From assembly GCA_910592205.1 (NCBI GenBank), contig CAJVPJ010000417.1, positions 1-25,652 of the forward strand: DNA of 25,652 nt, read 5' to 3'. This stretch comes from Paraglomus occultum (lineage: Eukaryota; Glomeromycota; Glomeromycetes; Paraglomerales; Paraglomeraceae). Numbering within the stretch: position 1 is the first letter of the stretch; each line of letters opens with the position of its first letter. Shown one piece after another: positions 10,526 through 19,511 of this stretch. The notes under the pieces are model-generated. The model was not told the origin of the DNA. It did not search any database and worked only from the letters and a program-made list of their open reading frames with translations. Both the position numbers and the translations under genes were made by a program.

Positions 10526-12110
10526 GTGTTCTTTACACTAAGATTCTCTTTTTTACTAATTAAGCAATGTACTAATACTAGATAAATGGGCACATCAATT
10601 GCTCTATTACGTGTTGAGCTGATCCGCATTATCTTTCAAATATTTCAACATAGCGAGGTCATGCTTTCTCTGTAGTATCTTTCCATCACTGGCTCCTTCG
10701 GGCCACTTTATGTGCACATGATTCATAAAAGAAGGATAACAATCTACCTGATCACGCCCCGCCCAATCAAAATCTATCAATTTAACGTAAGCCGTTTTGC
10801 TGAACCATTATATTTGGAGGGCGTAGATCACCGAAGACGATGTTGTTTTCATGAAGTATCTTTATGGTTTCTTCGACTTTTTCAAGGACTTCCAGATAAA
10901 CATCCCGGGTGAGATTTGCTTGACTAAGCGTTACCCCATCAACATACTCCATTACCACCATACACCATCCATACACCTCCTTACCGACGTATAACAGTTG
11001 AGGTGCCATATTCTTCATAGCACATAGCGCCTCGTTATAACGCTGGGTGAACTTGATGACAATATCCTTCCCCTCAGTATTGCGTGCCTTCCAGTGTTTC
11101 ACACTGTCTAGTTTTAAAGGTTCTATATAGCTAAATCTTACAGTTGATTGTCCATTGACATATTGACAAGGAAATGGATACAAAAACTCGAGATTACTTG
11201 ATGCAGCTGGTATATTCTGTTGATAAAATGCCTTTAAATTGTTAATGCCATTGCTGAAGGCCTGGAAGAGTCGTGCAATCCGATGCTTATGATTGGTATC
11301 GTAAGTTTCCATTAAAGATATATAATCAGTAAGAGGAGCAATTACAGGTTTCTTAAGGTATACGGCACCTGCAATGCAGATCCACGGCCCAGCCATGGCA
11401 ATGATAAATGATGGGCAGTTGCTTCGACCACGAAAGTTGTCATACTAGAGTTATTTTAGTATTAATAATCAGTACAATAGCTCTATAGGGCCATAGAAGT
11501 ATCAACTGCATAGAAAGTTACCTTATCACGTGCCCAATATTTAGAATATGAAAAAATTCCCTGTATGTAAGGATCGCAATTTCCTGTACCCACTTCATCT
11601 TTTATCTCAATGTTGACAATAAGCGCCTCACCAATTGCCGTTCGGCATTCTATCATACCATCGTTACCAAATCCGTCAGTTGTGGACTGTTTTGTAAGTG
11701 ATTCGTTCGTAAGTTTGCCAATAAAATCCTGAAAAGCAGTTTCTCTCCCGTCTTCATCACCATAGATGTCTGTCATGGAACGGATAAATTTTATAGTCCA
11801 TCGACAGAGTCTAGCAGACGATTCAAGATCCTCGTCATTGTAGTCAAATAAGAACTTGGAAAAAACCTCATTGTACATATGTACTGGGGGGCCGACACAA
11901 TCAGCAGGACGAGCACATAGAAGCAGCTCACCCGCCTGTATCTTACGAAGTTTCTTTGGCTGGGAAGCACTTGACGGAGGATCCGCATCTTGAATTTTAC
12001 GTGTATTCAGGTTTCGGCGTTCAATAATAGTAGGAGCTTGTGAAGATTCGAAGAATATGAGTCAGAAAAGATCAAGATAGGTAACTCAGTCATATAGTAT
12101 ATATTCATAC

Positions 12111-12119
12111 CCGGAACGT
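12111..12119 (-). other. Candidate 9-nt micro-exon in the Crinkler gene
   Basis: Flanked by a good acceptor (CACTGTCAG) and donor (GTATGAAT). Including it leaves introns of 83 and 74 nt, the usual size here; skipping it gives one intron of 166 nt. Both versions keep the frame between exon 1 and exon 3, so the micro-exon adds exactly three codons (Asp-Val-Pro). Confidence 0.5.
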
Positions 12120-12257
12120 CTGACAGTGGAAAATGAAAGACAGATGGTAATTGAGATAAAGTTAGCAAAATGATAAACGTTGGCATAATATCAAACAAAT
12201 ACCTGTTGGTGGCTCTATAAAGATGTGTACACAATCATCAGTCACTTCGGTGAATAC

Positions 12258-12265
12258 CCTGCCTG
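12258..12265 (-). other. 4-bp tandem duplication causing a frameshift
   Basis: CAGGCAGG on the minus strand. With one copy the header domain reads through in one frame; with two it terminates at 12238-12240. No intron of plausible length can absorb it: the only GT-AG option is about 27-31 nt. Confidence 0.75.
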
Positions 12266-12405
12266 CTTATCTTCCGGGATGGTAGTAACCTGCGTTTCTC
12301 AACTTCGGCTAAGTCAATCTGCACGGTTCCATCCCCTATTGGTACAGATACAGCCCAGAGAGTGAGGTCTTTGGCATCTAAGTTCCTGAACGTTTCTTGA
12401 GTCTC

Positions 12406-12714
12406 CTTATTGACGTTGTAACGAGTTGTACGTATGGGAAGGCCTGTCAATCTACTTAATTCTGGAACAGAACGTATGCCTTGCTTCCAAAAATGTAATA
12501 AGCCTATTTTCTTGTCATTTTGCGTAAGAGAAGACATCTTAAAGAGTATATTTCCAAAAGACACAAACAAAAACACAGATATTATAGAACGCAAAATAAA
12601 CCATAAACATGAGCTTTGTTTTGCTTTTTACATGACGCGTTTTGTGCTAAAATTGGTGGAGATATGCAGGCTTGAAGTTATGATAAAAACGGCAACTTTT
12701 TTCGTCACACACTG
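12406..12714 (-). mobile_element. 5' end of a Tc1-like transposon (TIR, leader and HTH codons), 3' part missing
   Basis: The element starts next to TA (12715-12716) with CAGTGTGTGACGAAAAAAG on the minus strand, a Tc1-type terminal repeat. A 177-nt leader follows, then an ATG at 12537. The first 44 codons form a HTH_Tnp-like fold: helix 1 'NDKKIGLLHFWKQG', helix 2 'VPELSRLTG', recognition helix 'IRTTRYNVNK'. The catalytic domain and second TIR are absent; sequence switches directly to Crinkler header at about 12405 without an intron. I found no matching TIR in the opposite orientation in the window. Confidence 0.7.
12703..12714 (-). repeat. Tc1-type terminal inverted repeat (outer end)
   Basis: CAGTGTGTGACG on the minus strand, adjoining a TA dinucleotide, the obligate Tc1/mariner target. 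Marks the outer limit of the captured element. Confidence 0.6.
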
Positions 12715-12768
12715 TAAATGCTATTAATGTCTGTATTTTCCTTCTCCTTTTCTTTAGCTACCCAATTT

Positions 12769-13113
12769 TTAAGCGCTTTGATTGTTTTTCTCGAGAACTT
12801 TGGTTGGTGACGGCCTTTTAGAATAAAAGCAATGATGCTTTTTCTTTCGCGCGATTTGTGGAATTTTATAACACTTTGTTAAATAAAACTGAGTCCAGCT
12901 CAGGCCTTTTAATAGAGATTTCAAAATCTTTCCATAAGTATTTGACATTTAACAAATACTCACAGACGGTTGTCTGGTTTGGGATTTTAATTTGATTGTG
13001 TGAATTGTTGCTTTAAGCATTTGAATTATAACATAGGGTTGTTTAGCCGTGAGCAAAGGACAGAAGACAAGTCCGATCAACACAAATATAAATTCCATAG
13101 TGAAATCAACCAT
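12769..13113 (-). CDS. Candidate small secreted protein, two exons, 89 aa
   Basis: Exon 1 13113-12964 (50 codons) and exon 2 12888-12769 (39 codons plus TAA) are joined by a 75-nt intron with GTGAGT donor and CTCAG acceptor. That intron size matches the confirmed genes nearby, and the phase is 0. The protein starts with a hydrophobic stretch ('MEFIFVLIGLVFCPLLTA', aa 6-23) that looks like a signal peptide or anchor. A basic tail follows ('IARKKKHHCFYSKRPS') with two further cysteines. No recognised domain. It lies 55 bp upstream of the captured Tc1 end, on the same strand as the Crinkler. A chance ORF pair remains possible. A second frame over 12878-12705 is also open and ends in the TIR, which weakens this model. 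Confidence 0.3.
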
Positions 13114-13129
13114 TTTTGTATGACTTATT

Positions 13130-13540
13130 GTTTGCTTTTTATGGGTTAAATTGTTTGCAATATTGACGTTGGAGAGATTTTATAATTTGATTTTCTAAGA
13201 CGAAATATAAGTGCGAGTCGTGTTATTTTATAAGCTCATCAGGTGCCGATCAGATTGCGTGCAACATTAAAAATGCGTTACCGTTACAGTTAATTCGTCG
13301 ATCAAACAATCTTTGATACAAACGCATCATAGTCGCCTAAAGTTTGGATTGGCTGTCCTCCCAATAATTTTATTTAGTGTTTTCTTTTTATTACTTTTCA
13401 TACTTTATTGTTTCTAATACGATAATGGCTTGCTGGTAAGAATAAACGTCGGATGAATATGTCCCTCATCGTTGGCAAAGAACTTATGGACAAATTCGTC
13501 CTGAATTGACGTCCTTATCAATGATAATAAAAAAGACAGT
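13130..13540. other. Intergenic, no gene seen
   Basis: AT-rich sequence with no coherent open frame or repeat that I can recognise. Confidence 0.5.
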
Positions 13541-13548
13541 TACTTGCT

Positions 13549-13781
13549 TTACATTTCTTCTCGTTTTCGTTTCTTTCTTGGTTCATCATGGGCTGGTGTT
13601 AATGCTCGTTTATGGTTTATTATTTTCCGTTCTTCCTGTAAGTTTCATAAGTCATTTTTTCTTTATCTAGATATTCCTCAAGAATTTTGGTGTCATTAAT
13701 TTTAAAAATATACTGAGCAATTTTTTCTCCTTGTTCCCTTTTTAAAATACTTCTAATAGTGCTGTAATTTTTTGGTTCCAT
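13549..13781 (-). pseudogene. Small ORF carried by a dispersed repeat (nuclear-type basic C-terminus), frameshifted
   Basis: An ATG at 13781 opens 53 codons beginning 'MEPKNYSTIRSILKREQGEK', ending at TAA 13620-13622. The next frame continues without a start ('HKRALTPAHDEPRKKRKREE', stop 13549-13551) and ends in a bipartite-like basic cluster resembling a nuclear localisation signal. A single one- or two-base indel near 13622 would join them into about 77 codons. The same N-terminus with substitutions ('MEPKNYSTIKSILKK') recurs at 19580 on the minus strand, so it belongs to a repeat family. Function unknown. Confidence 0.5.
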
Positions 13782-13880
13782 AGTGGATTTGATATAAACT
13801 AGTTTTATATTAATATTTTTATATATAGAGGTAATCTTGTATTAATCACATTACTGTTTATATTCATCACATTGTGGTAT
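13590..13880 (-). repeat. Dispersed repeat, copy 1
   Basis: Positions 13711-13877 align with 19512-19661 in the same orientation (shared TTGGTTCCAT, TATATTCATCACATT and others). Positions 13590-13680 align more loosely with 14050-14150. It contains the small ORF at 13549-13781. Confidence 0.6.
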
Positions 13881-14040
13881 AATATTGGGAGCATTAAATT
13901 AACAAGTCCATAAGCACCATTCTTACTTCAAACATCATCAGTCACACTGGTCAATTTTACAGTCACATCATAATCAGCCCCTCATTTATGAAATGTTCAC
14001 TTTGTCTGGTTTTGTTGCAGCATGTACATGCCCCATATGT

Positions 14041-14200
14041 GATGTTAATGTTAATATTAATGCTCATTTATTAGTTATTATTATAACTTTTCTCTTACTT
14101 TTGATAAATTTCATAATAATAAGTAATTTTCTTGATTTAGATATTCTTGGAGTTTGAGTAGATACTGTGTAGATTATGCAATAAATAGTGAGCAATTTAT
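14041..14200 (-). repeat. Dispersed repeat, diverged copy 2
   Basis: Shares AATGCTCATTTAT, TTCATAA and GATTTAGATATTC in the same order and spacing as copy 1 (13590-13680). No open frame survives. Confidence 0.45.
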
Positions 14201-14962
14201 TAATGGCTGGGTGCTTTTTTAAAGTTGTACAATTAATCCAATAAGATTCGAGAAAAACTTTGAGTGTGCTCTTGCAAAAATAAAAGGCAGCAATGTGTGA
14301 TTAAACGAAAATTATGTAATATATTTTCTAATTACTGACTAGGCTGATAGTGTCCACATACACAGATTTCTTAACCCCCACTATGTATTACAAATGTCAT
14401 ACAATTGTTGTGTCAAAGTTTTCCACTAAAATAAAAGTTCTAGTAAAGTAGCCAAGACATTATACAGTATTTTTTTGTATTTGTGGCTCATTAAACAAAA
14501 CTCTGATACTGGTAAGATAGTCACTATATTGTTATGCAGAAAAGTTTCAATGCACTTGATTATCTCTGTCTTGAATTACAGTAGTATTACACATAAAAGC
14601 AATGGCATACCTCTGCATGTTACTGTAATAATAATTTTTATTTTCTGAACAAATTCTTAATTATAATAACAGGAGCTTACTATTACATACTATTAAACAA
14701 CACTTTTCATTTACTAAGAAATTAGTGATGAAGATTTTGCTGAGGAGCAAAAGCTTATAATACTATTGGTAATAGTAACAATACAATCACATAATTATCA
14801 TATCACAACTCACATTAACAATTAGGTTTTTTTCTCCTGGTCTCCCATCAATCATTTATGATAACATATTTTAAATGGCAAGACAAAGATTTCAAACATA
14901 TGAAAATGTCAGTTCATACAATAACTATGATACCAATATAAAAAATGATTTGTGACTTCTGA
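14201..14962. other. AT-rich intergenic sequence 3' of the Sel1 kinase
   Basis: No gene seen. An AATAAA on the minus strand at about 14637-14642 could be a distant poly(A) signal for the kinase gene, but it lies about 320 nt from the stop. Confidence 0.5.
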
Positions 14963-17188
14963 CTACTGTGTGAACCAACTTTTAATCTTTTTACCTATAC
15001 TTTTTTTCCCATTATTATTATTGTTATTATTATTATAATTTTTAAGATAACTCTGTGCATCAGTGTCTCCTTGTTCTGCTGCTTTTTCATATAATTCAAC
15101 TGCTTTTTCAAAGTCTTGCTCTACTCCGATTCCACACTGATAGCAATGGCCAAGATATTTTTGTGCAGATGCATGTCCTTGTTTAACTGCTTTTTTATAT
15201 AATTCAACTGCTTTTTTAGCATCTTTCTCTACTCCAATGCCCTTTTCATAGCATTTACCAAGATTTTTTTGTGCAGAAGCATGTCCTTGCCCAACAGCTT
15301 TTTCATATAATTCAATTGCTTTTTTAGCATTCTTCTCTACTCCAATTCCATGTTTATAGCAATAACCAAGATTATTCTGGGCATCAGCATTTCCTTGTTT
15401 AACTGCTTTTTCATATAGTTCAACTGCCTTCTTAATGTCTTTCTCTACTCCAATTCCATGTTTATAGCAGTAACCAAGATTACTTTGTGCAAAAGCATTT
15501 TCTTGTCCAGCTGCTTTTTCATATAGTTCAACTGCCTTCTTAGTATCTTTCTCTACTCCAATTCCATGTTCATAGCAATAACCAAGATTATTTTGTGCAT
15601 CAGCATTTCCTTGTTCTGCTGCTTTTTCATATAATTCAACTGCCTTCTTAGCATCTTTCTCTACTCCAATTCCATGTCTATAGCAATAACCAAGATTATT
15701 TTGTGCATCAGCATTTCCTTGCTCAACTGCTTTTTCATATAATTCAACTGCCTTTTCAGCATCTTTCTCTACTACTACTCCAATACCCATGTTATAGCAA
15801 TTGCCAAGACTATTTTGTCCCAAAGCACAATTTTTTTCTGTTGACAACTTATACAAGTAGATTGCTTGACTAAGATCCTTTCCAACTGTTATTTCATATT
15901 CATAAAAAAGACCAAGTAACCAATAACATTGCCCACAATCAATGTGATCCTTGAGCCTCTTAGCAGGAGGATAACTCTGTTGATACCATCCATTATGTAC
16001 TAACCAGTCTTTAATTGCATTAGCAACCTGGTCTTCACGTTTTCCCTTTGATAATTCTTCTTGGAATTTAATTGACAACTCATCAGAAAATGAATGATTT
16101 GGAACCATTGTTAGTTGACCTATTATGCTTAATCTACCAGAAATCTGCCCACATGATGGTCTTTTCTCTGCATCATCATCCCAACATTCTGAATATAACA
16201 TGATATATCCTTCTGGAGTTCCTGAGACTGGAGCATCTCGCTTACCATTTAGTCTATAAGTTATGATGCCAGTATAATCTTGGAGTCCATCACATGGTCT
16301 CTTTCCACCAGAGATTTCCCATAATACTACTCCCAAGCTAAATATATCTGACTTTTCATCACGCTTAGTAGAAGGGTCAGATAAGCATTTGGGGTCAATA
16401 TATGGAAGGGTTCCTTTAATGTTTGAATGACTTTTTTGTTGTAATATCAGGTCAGACAGCCCAAAGTCTGTTATCTTCGCCACGCCGGCATGAATCAATA
16501 CATTATGTGAAGACTAAACAATAATAAAATTGTCAATTATTATAGAAGATTCTGAACATACAACATTGTTTCTAAACATCTATAATTACCAAATCCTTAT
16601 GTATAATACCGCGCCCGTGAAGATGCATCAGACCATTAACAATATTGATACCAAGCTTGCATCTCGTAGGCCAATCCAGTTCAACAGACGGGTCCGATAA
16701 GTGAGATCGTAATGAACCACCGTCGGCGTATTTGAAGACCATTACATATCTATTAATCGTATCTAGCCATTAAGTCTTTGTGTTAATATCTATAATAATA
16801 TGTGTCCCCGTTAACGACACCTCAATGCTTACCTTTACTGATTCCAAAGAATCGAATTATGTTGGGATGATCATCAACTTTACGATGAATCTTGAGCTAA
16901 CAGTATCGTTTGATGGTGTAAGTAAAGCAATAAATCCAAACATAAGGCCGTTATTATATTACCAACCTCTTTGACAAAGTTTTCGATCATATCATCTTCA
17001 TTCTGTGAATTCAAAAGTTTGTATGCCACCGTTCTACCGAGTGACTTCATTCTGGCTTTGAAAACTATTCCATATGCTCCGCCACCGATGCACAAGTGGT
17101 CAGTAAAGTTATCGAAAGGATAAAAGCGAATGTTTCCATCTTCAATACTTTTTGTTAACCATTCTTTATCAGACTGGCTTAAGGCCAT
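14963..17188 (-). CDS. Protein kinase with C-terminal Sel1-like repeats, 4 exons, 669 aa
   Basis: Exons on the minus strand: 17188-16967, 16896-16833, 16762-16590, 16513-14963; introns of 70, 70 and 76 nt; total 2010 nt, in frame throughout. Residues about 27-285 are a Tyr-kinase-like Ser/Thr kinase: Gly loop 'IGGGAYG' (34-40), Lys57 in 'VAYKLL', 'HKDL' (150-153, HRD with Lys for Arg), Asn157, 'DFG' (169-171) and 'GTLPYIDPKC'. Residues about 348-641 are eight Sel1-like repeats of 36 aa (core 'GIGVEKDAKKAVELYEKA'), helical scaffolds for protein binding. The tail has nine Asn and a basic end ('GKKSIGKKIKSWFTQ'). All catalytic residues are present, so it is probably active. The kinase plus Sel1 architecture is greatly expanded in Rhizophagus-like fungi. 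The start ATG at 17188 gives the usual 'MALSQSDKEWL' opening; an upstream in-frame GTG is not needed. Intron 1 uses a weak GTTGGT donor. Confidence 0.95.
15011..15036. repeat. Coding ATT/AAT trinucleotide repeat (poly-Asn)
   Basis: (ATT)n interrupted by one GTT on the plus strand. It encodes the run of Asn before the basic tail of the Sel1 kinase. Likely length-polymorphic. Confidence 0.85.
15050..15840 (-). repeat. 108-bp tandem repeats encoding Sel1 units
   Basis: Seven to eight units of 108 bp (36 codons) with high similarity at DNA level, especially the middle units (15340-15720). The unit near 15770 carries two extra Val codons from an ACT/TAC expansion. Confidence 0.9.
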
Positions 17189-17429
17189 GTTTTTGCTGCT
17201 ATTGACCTGTCTCACTTGTGTAAAACTCTTCGAAGTGCTGAAGTAGTGTGGTTTTTCTCAAACGATATTAGTATTAGTAGATTGCCTCTCGATGTAATGA
17301 AGATTGTACTACTTGATATATTTTGACCAATCATAATACAAACACGTGTTGAATAAAAGCATTATAAAGTGAGAGAGAATTTTAAGAGTGAGAATTTTAA
17401 CAGCATGAAATTGCAACAGAGACCTTAAA

Positions 17430-17575
17430 AAGAAAAAGGTGGTTCAGGGAGAAGTTTTTCTGGTGTCCAGAAAGCTGAAATATGTCGTTTAAAAGACCAA
17501 GGCGTCACCCAGGTTACAACAGCGATATTTCCGAGGCAACTGTTTCAAAGATTGTGCATGATAAGGTAAAAATGG
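17430..17575 (+). pseudogene. Decayed CENP-B/pogo-type transposase N-terminal HTH
   Basis: One frame reads 'SGVQKAEICRLKDQGVTQ' (about 17457-17512) and the next 'DISEATVSKIVHDK' (about 17524-17565). Together they have the spacing of the psq/CENP-B N-terminal helix-turn-helix of pogo/Tigger transposases ('AQKxEIC...xxSExTVSxI'). A frameshift falls between helix 2 and helix 3. Nothing of the catalytic domain follows. It lies about 250 bp upstream of the Sel1 kinase start, on the opposite strand. Confidence 0.5.
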
Positions 17576-17579
17576 TTAT

Positions 17580-19510
17580 CACTTGATCTACGTACTAATA
17601 CTAATAATAATAATAAATAAAGCTGTCATGAAGAGCCAAAGAACTAGTAAGCATTCTCTGTTAGAAGAGGCTGTTGTTGTTTGATATCTCGAGCTGTTGC
17701 AGCATCATAAACAATCACAGGTGAAATAATACGTTCAAGCAAAAATATTCAACAACTTAGATGATACAATTACATTTTTTCATTTTTGGTTTTTTTCGTT
17801 TCTTTGTTTTTAATAAATTACGAAACGTCGACCGAATCATACTATAAGACTGGCCAGTCGCGAAGTCGTTAAAGTACAAGTCAAAAGCATTTTTTCGGAT
17901 CTTTTTGTACTAATCATTTAGTTTGATAATAGCGATACATATGAAAGTCGTATTTGACTTCTACTTTTGTGCATACATGTTGTTACATAAGTATCGGTCA
18001 ATTTACTAACAAATATTATGGAACGAAACGCAAACGTTAACGTAGCGACAGAAGTTGTTTCACTTTAATGTTTGCCAATTTTGAATTTTTCATGTGTTTA
18101 TGTTACGACTTTCTTATAAGCTATTTATATTGTGAGAGTTAATTTAGCCTAATTGACATGAATAATCAAAGGTAAAACAAAAAAGAGGAGGCCAGGGAAA
18201 TTATTATTTATCTACTGTGGAGAATAAAGAAGTGGACTGTAGAATTAGTTAACGTTAATCCAAAATTTCCGTGTCAGCAATAATCGGACAGAAATTACGT
18301 CAAGTTTTTTTTAGTGCCTCACTAACATTAACATCGGTATTTGTTCCTATAATCTGTTTCTTGTTCATACTCTGCTAAAGAAAAAGTAAATATAATTACT
18401 TTCAAAAGTCTCAAAGGCAAATACTCGTTTGTTATTGTTATTGATTTCAGTAAATAATTACTATTTAGCTCTCCGTGGTTGTTGTCAGCTGGCGATTTAA
18501 AATGACCTCGAGTGTAACAAATTCCAAGATAAATAATACATTTATTGCTTGTAAACCATTTATTTTTAAACGTTTGTCATCATTTTCATTCGCAATCTTC
18601 TAACACTAACGTTCCATCAATGTGATAAGCATGGCAACGTTTTTTAAACGACATATCAATCCTGGTATTCATTAGTTAAAGGTGTAATATTATGAAAGGT
18701 TTCTTTTCGGTAACAGCCCAATTTGTGATTTTTAAAAAAAAACTATGTACGTAAAAATGGACAAGATTGTATGTAAAACAAATATCAACATTACGCAGCA
18801 TTTGTTGTTAACGTTTAAGTATAACAGAAGTAGATATCACTTGCTAAAATTTACATCTTTGCAGATTTACATATAGTAATGGTAATATACTATATAAGCG
18901 TAAAGTTCCAACCGGTAAGAGGCCATGTAATAGTTTCTATTTTTGTCGCTTTAATCAAGCTATCGTAACCGCGTTCCATTCGTTTTTGCAAGACCAACCA
19001 GGAGATAAATGTAACTATTTTCAGGAATTACTTTTATAATCATCGACGCTGGTAAGTGTCAATTTGTGCCGTTTTGAATCAGGATTGGCGACATTCTCAA
19101 ATATTATTGTTGTCTTTAAAATCCAGAAGTTGTTGACTTATGATTTATTGGGCCGGTAATATCTCTTTACTATGACAAACATGGAACTTTGTTTGTCAGT
19201 TAATATGTCTATTATTGAATATGCGGAATATCTTTTTTCTATAAAATATATCACATTTACGTTAATTAAAACATTTAATTAATGTTCTTTGCAAAGCATT
19301 TTCTTTGAATAAAGCTATCTTAGTGTATGTAAACTGCAGTGTTCATTATTGTTGACCATTTTCGCAACAAACCAACAATTATTGCGTGAGTGTTATACTC
19401 GGGAAATAGAACAAACTACGAAACATAGACCATAATCCAATACAAACTTATTGTTCTAGAAAAAAAATTATTCTCTAAAAGATAATTGATATCATTGATT
19501 TAACATATTA
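17580..19510. other. Long AT-rich stretch without a recognisable gene
   Basis: No open frame longer than about 60 codons and no coherent relics seen. Contains a short (ATA)n tract near 17598-17615. Confidence 0.55.
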
Positions 19511-19511
19511 A

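Larger units (their letters stand above)
10607..12537 (-). pseudogene. Crinkler-type effector (Tc1 HTH + half header + PD-(D/E)xK nuclease + atypical kinase), two frameshifts
   Basis: Exons on the minus strand: 12537-12203, 12119-12111 (9 nt, optional), 12036-11522, 11444-10607; introns of 83, 74 and 77 nt. Codons 1-44 are a Tc1-type HTH. From codon 45 the sequence is the second half of a Crinkler (CRN) header ('NLDAKDLTLWAVSVPIGDG', then after a frameshift 'VFTEVTDDCVHIFIEPPT'). Exon 3 has a PD-(D/E)xK nuclease pattern: Glu in 'RETAFQDF', Asp in 'NDGMIE', 'IEIKDE' near 11600, and Gln in 'DPYIQGIFSY'. Exon 4 has 'CPSFIIAMAGPWICIAGAV', then a kinase domain with 'IVIKF', hinge 'MVVMEYV', catalytic loop 'VFGDLRPPNIM' (Asp kept, His replaced by Phe) and 'LIDFDWAG'. 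A CAGG duplication (12258-12265) and a one-base shift near 10795 break the frame; both flanks remain coherent. Nuclease-kinase Crinklers are known in fungi and oomycetes as probable secreted or conflict effectors. ATG 12537 is the first in frame. Confidence 0.85.

Noticed and set aside
12538-12594. Longer N-terminus for the Crinkler fusion (19 extra codons)
   Set aside because: The upstream start would be TTG, and the extra residues are hydrophobic and unlike Tc1 proteins. The ATG at 12537 gives the normal Tc1-type start.
13521-13676. Plus-strand hydrophobic ORF that could be a small membrane protein
   Set aside because: It is the complement of the conserved small repeat ORF and its basic tail; the hydrophobicity comes from poly-T/C antisense to Lys/Arg codons.
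17189-17215. Extended start of the Sel1 kinase
   Set aside because: The upstream codon is GTG. The ATG at 17188 gives the usual N-terminus of the family.
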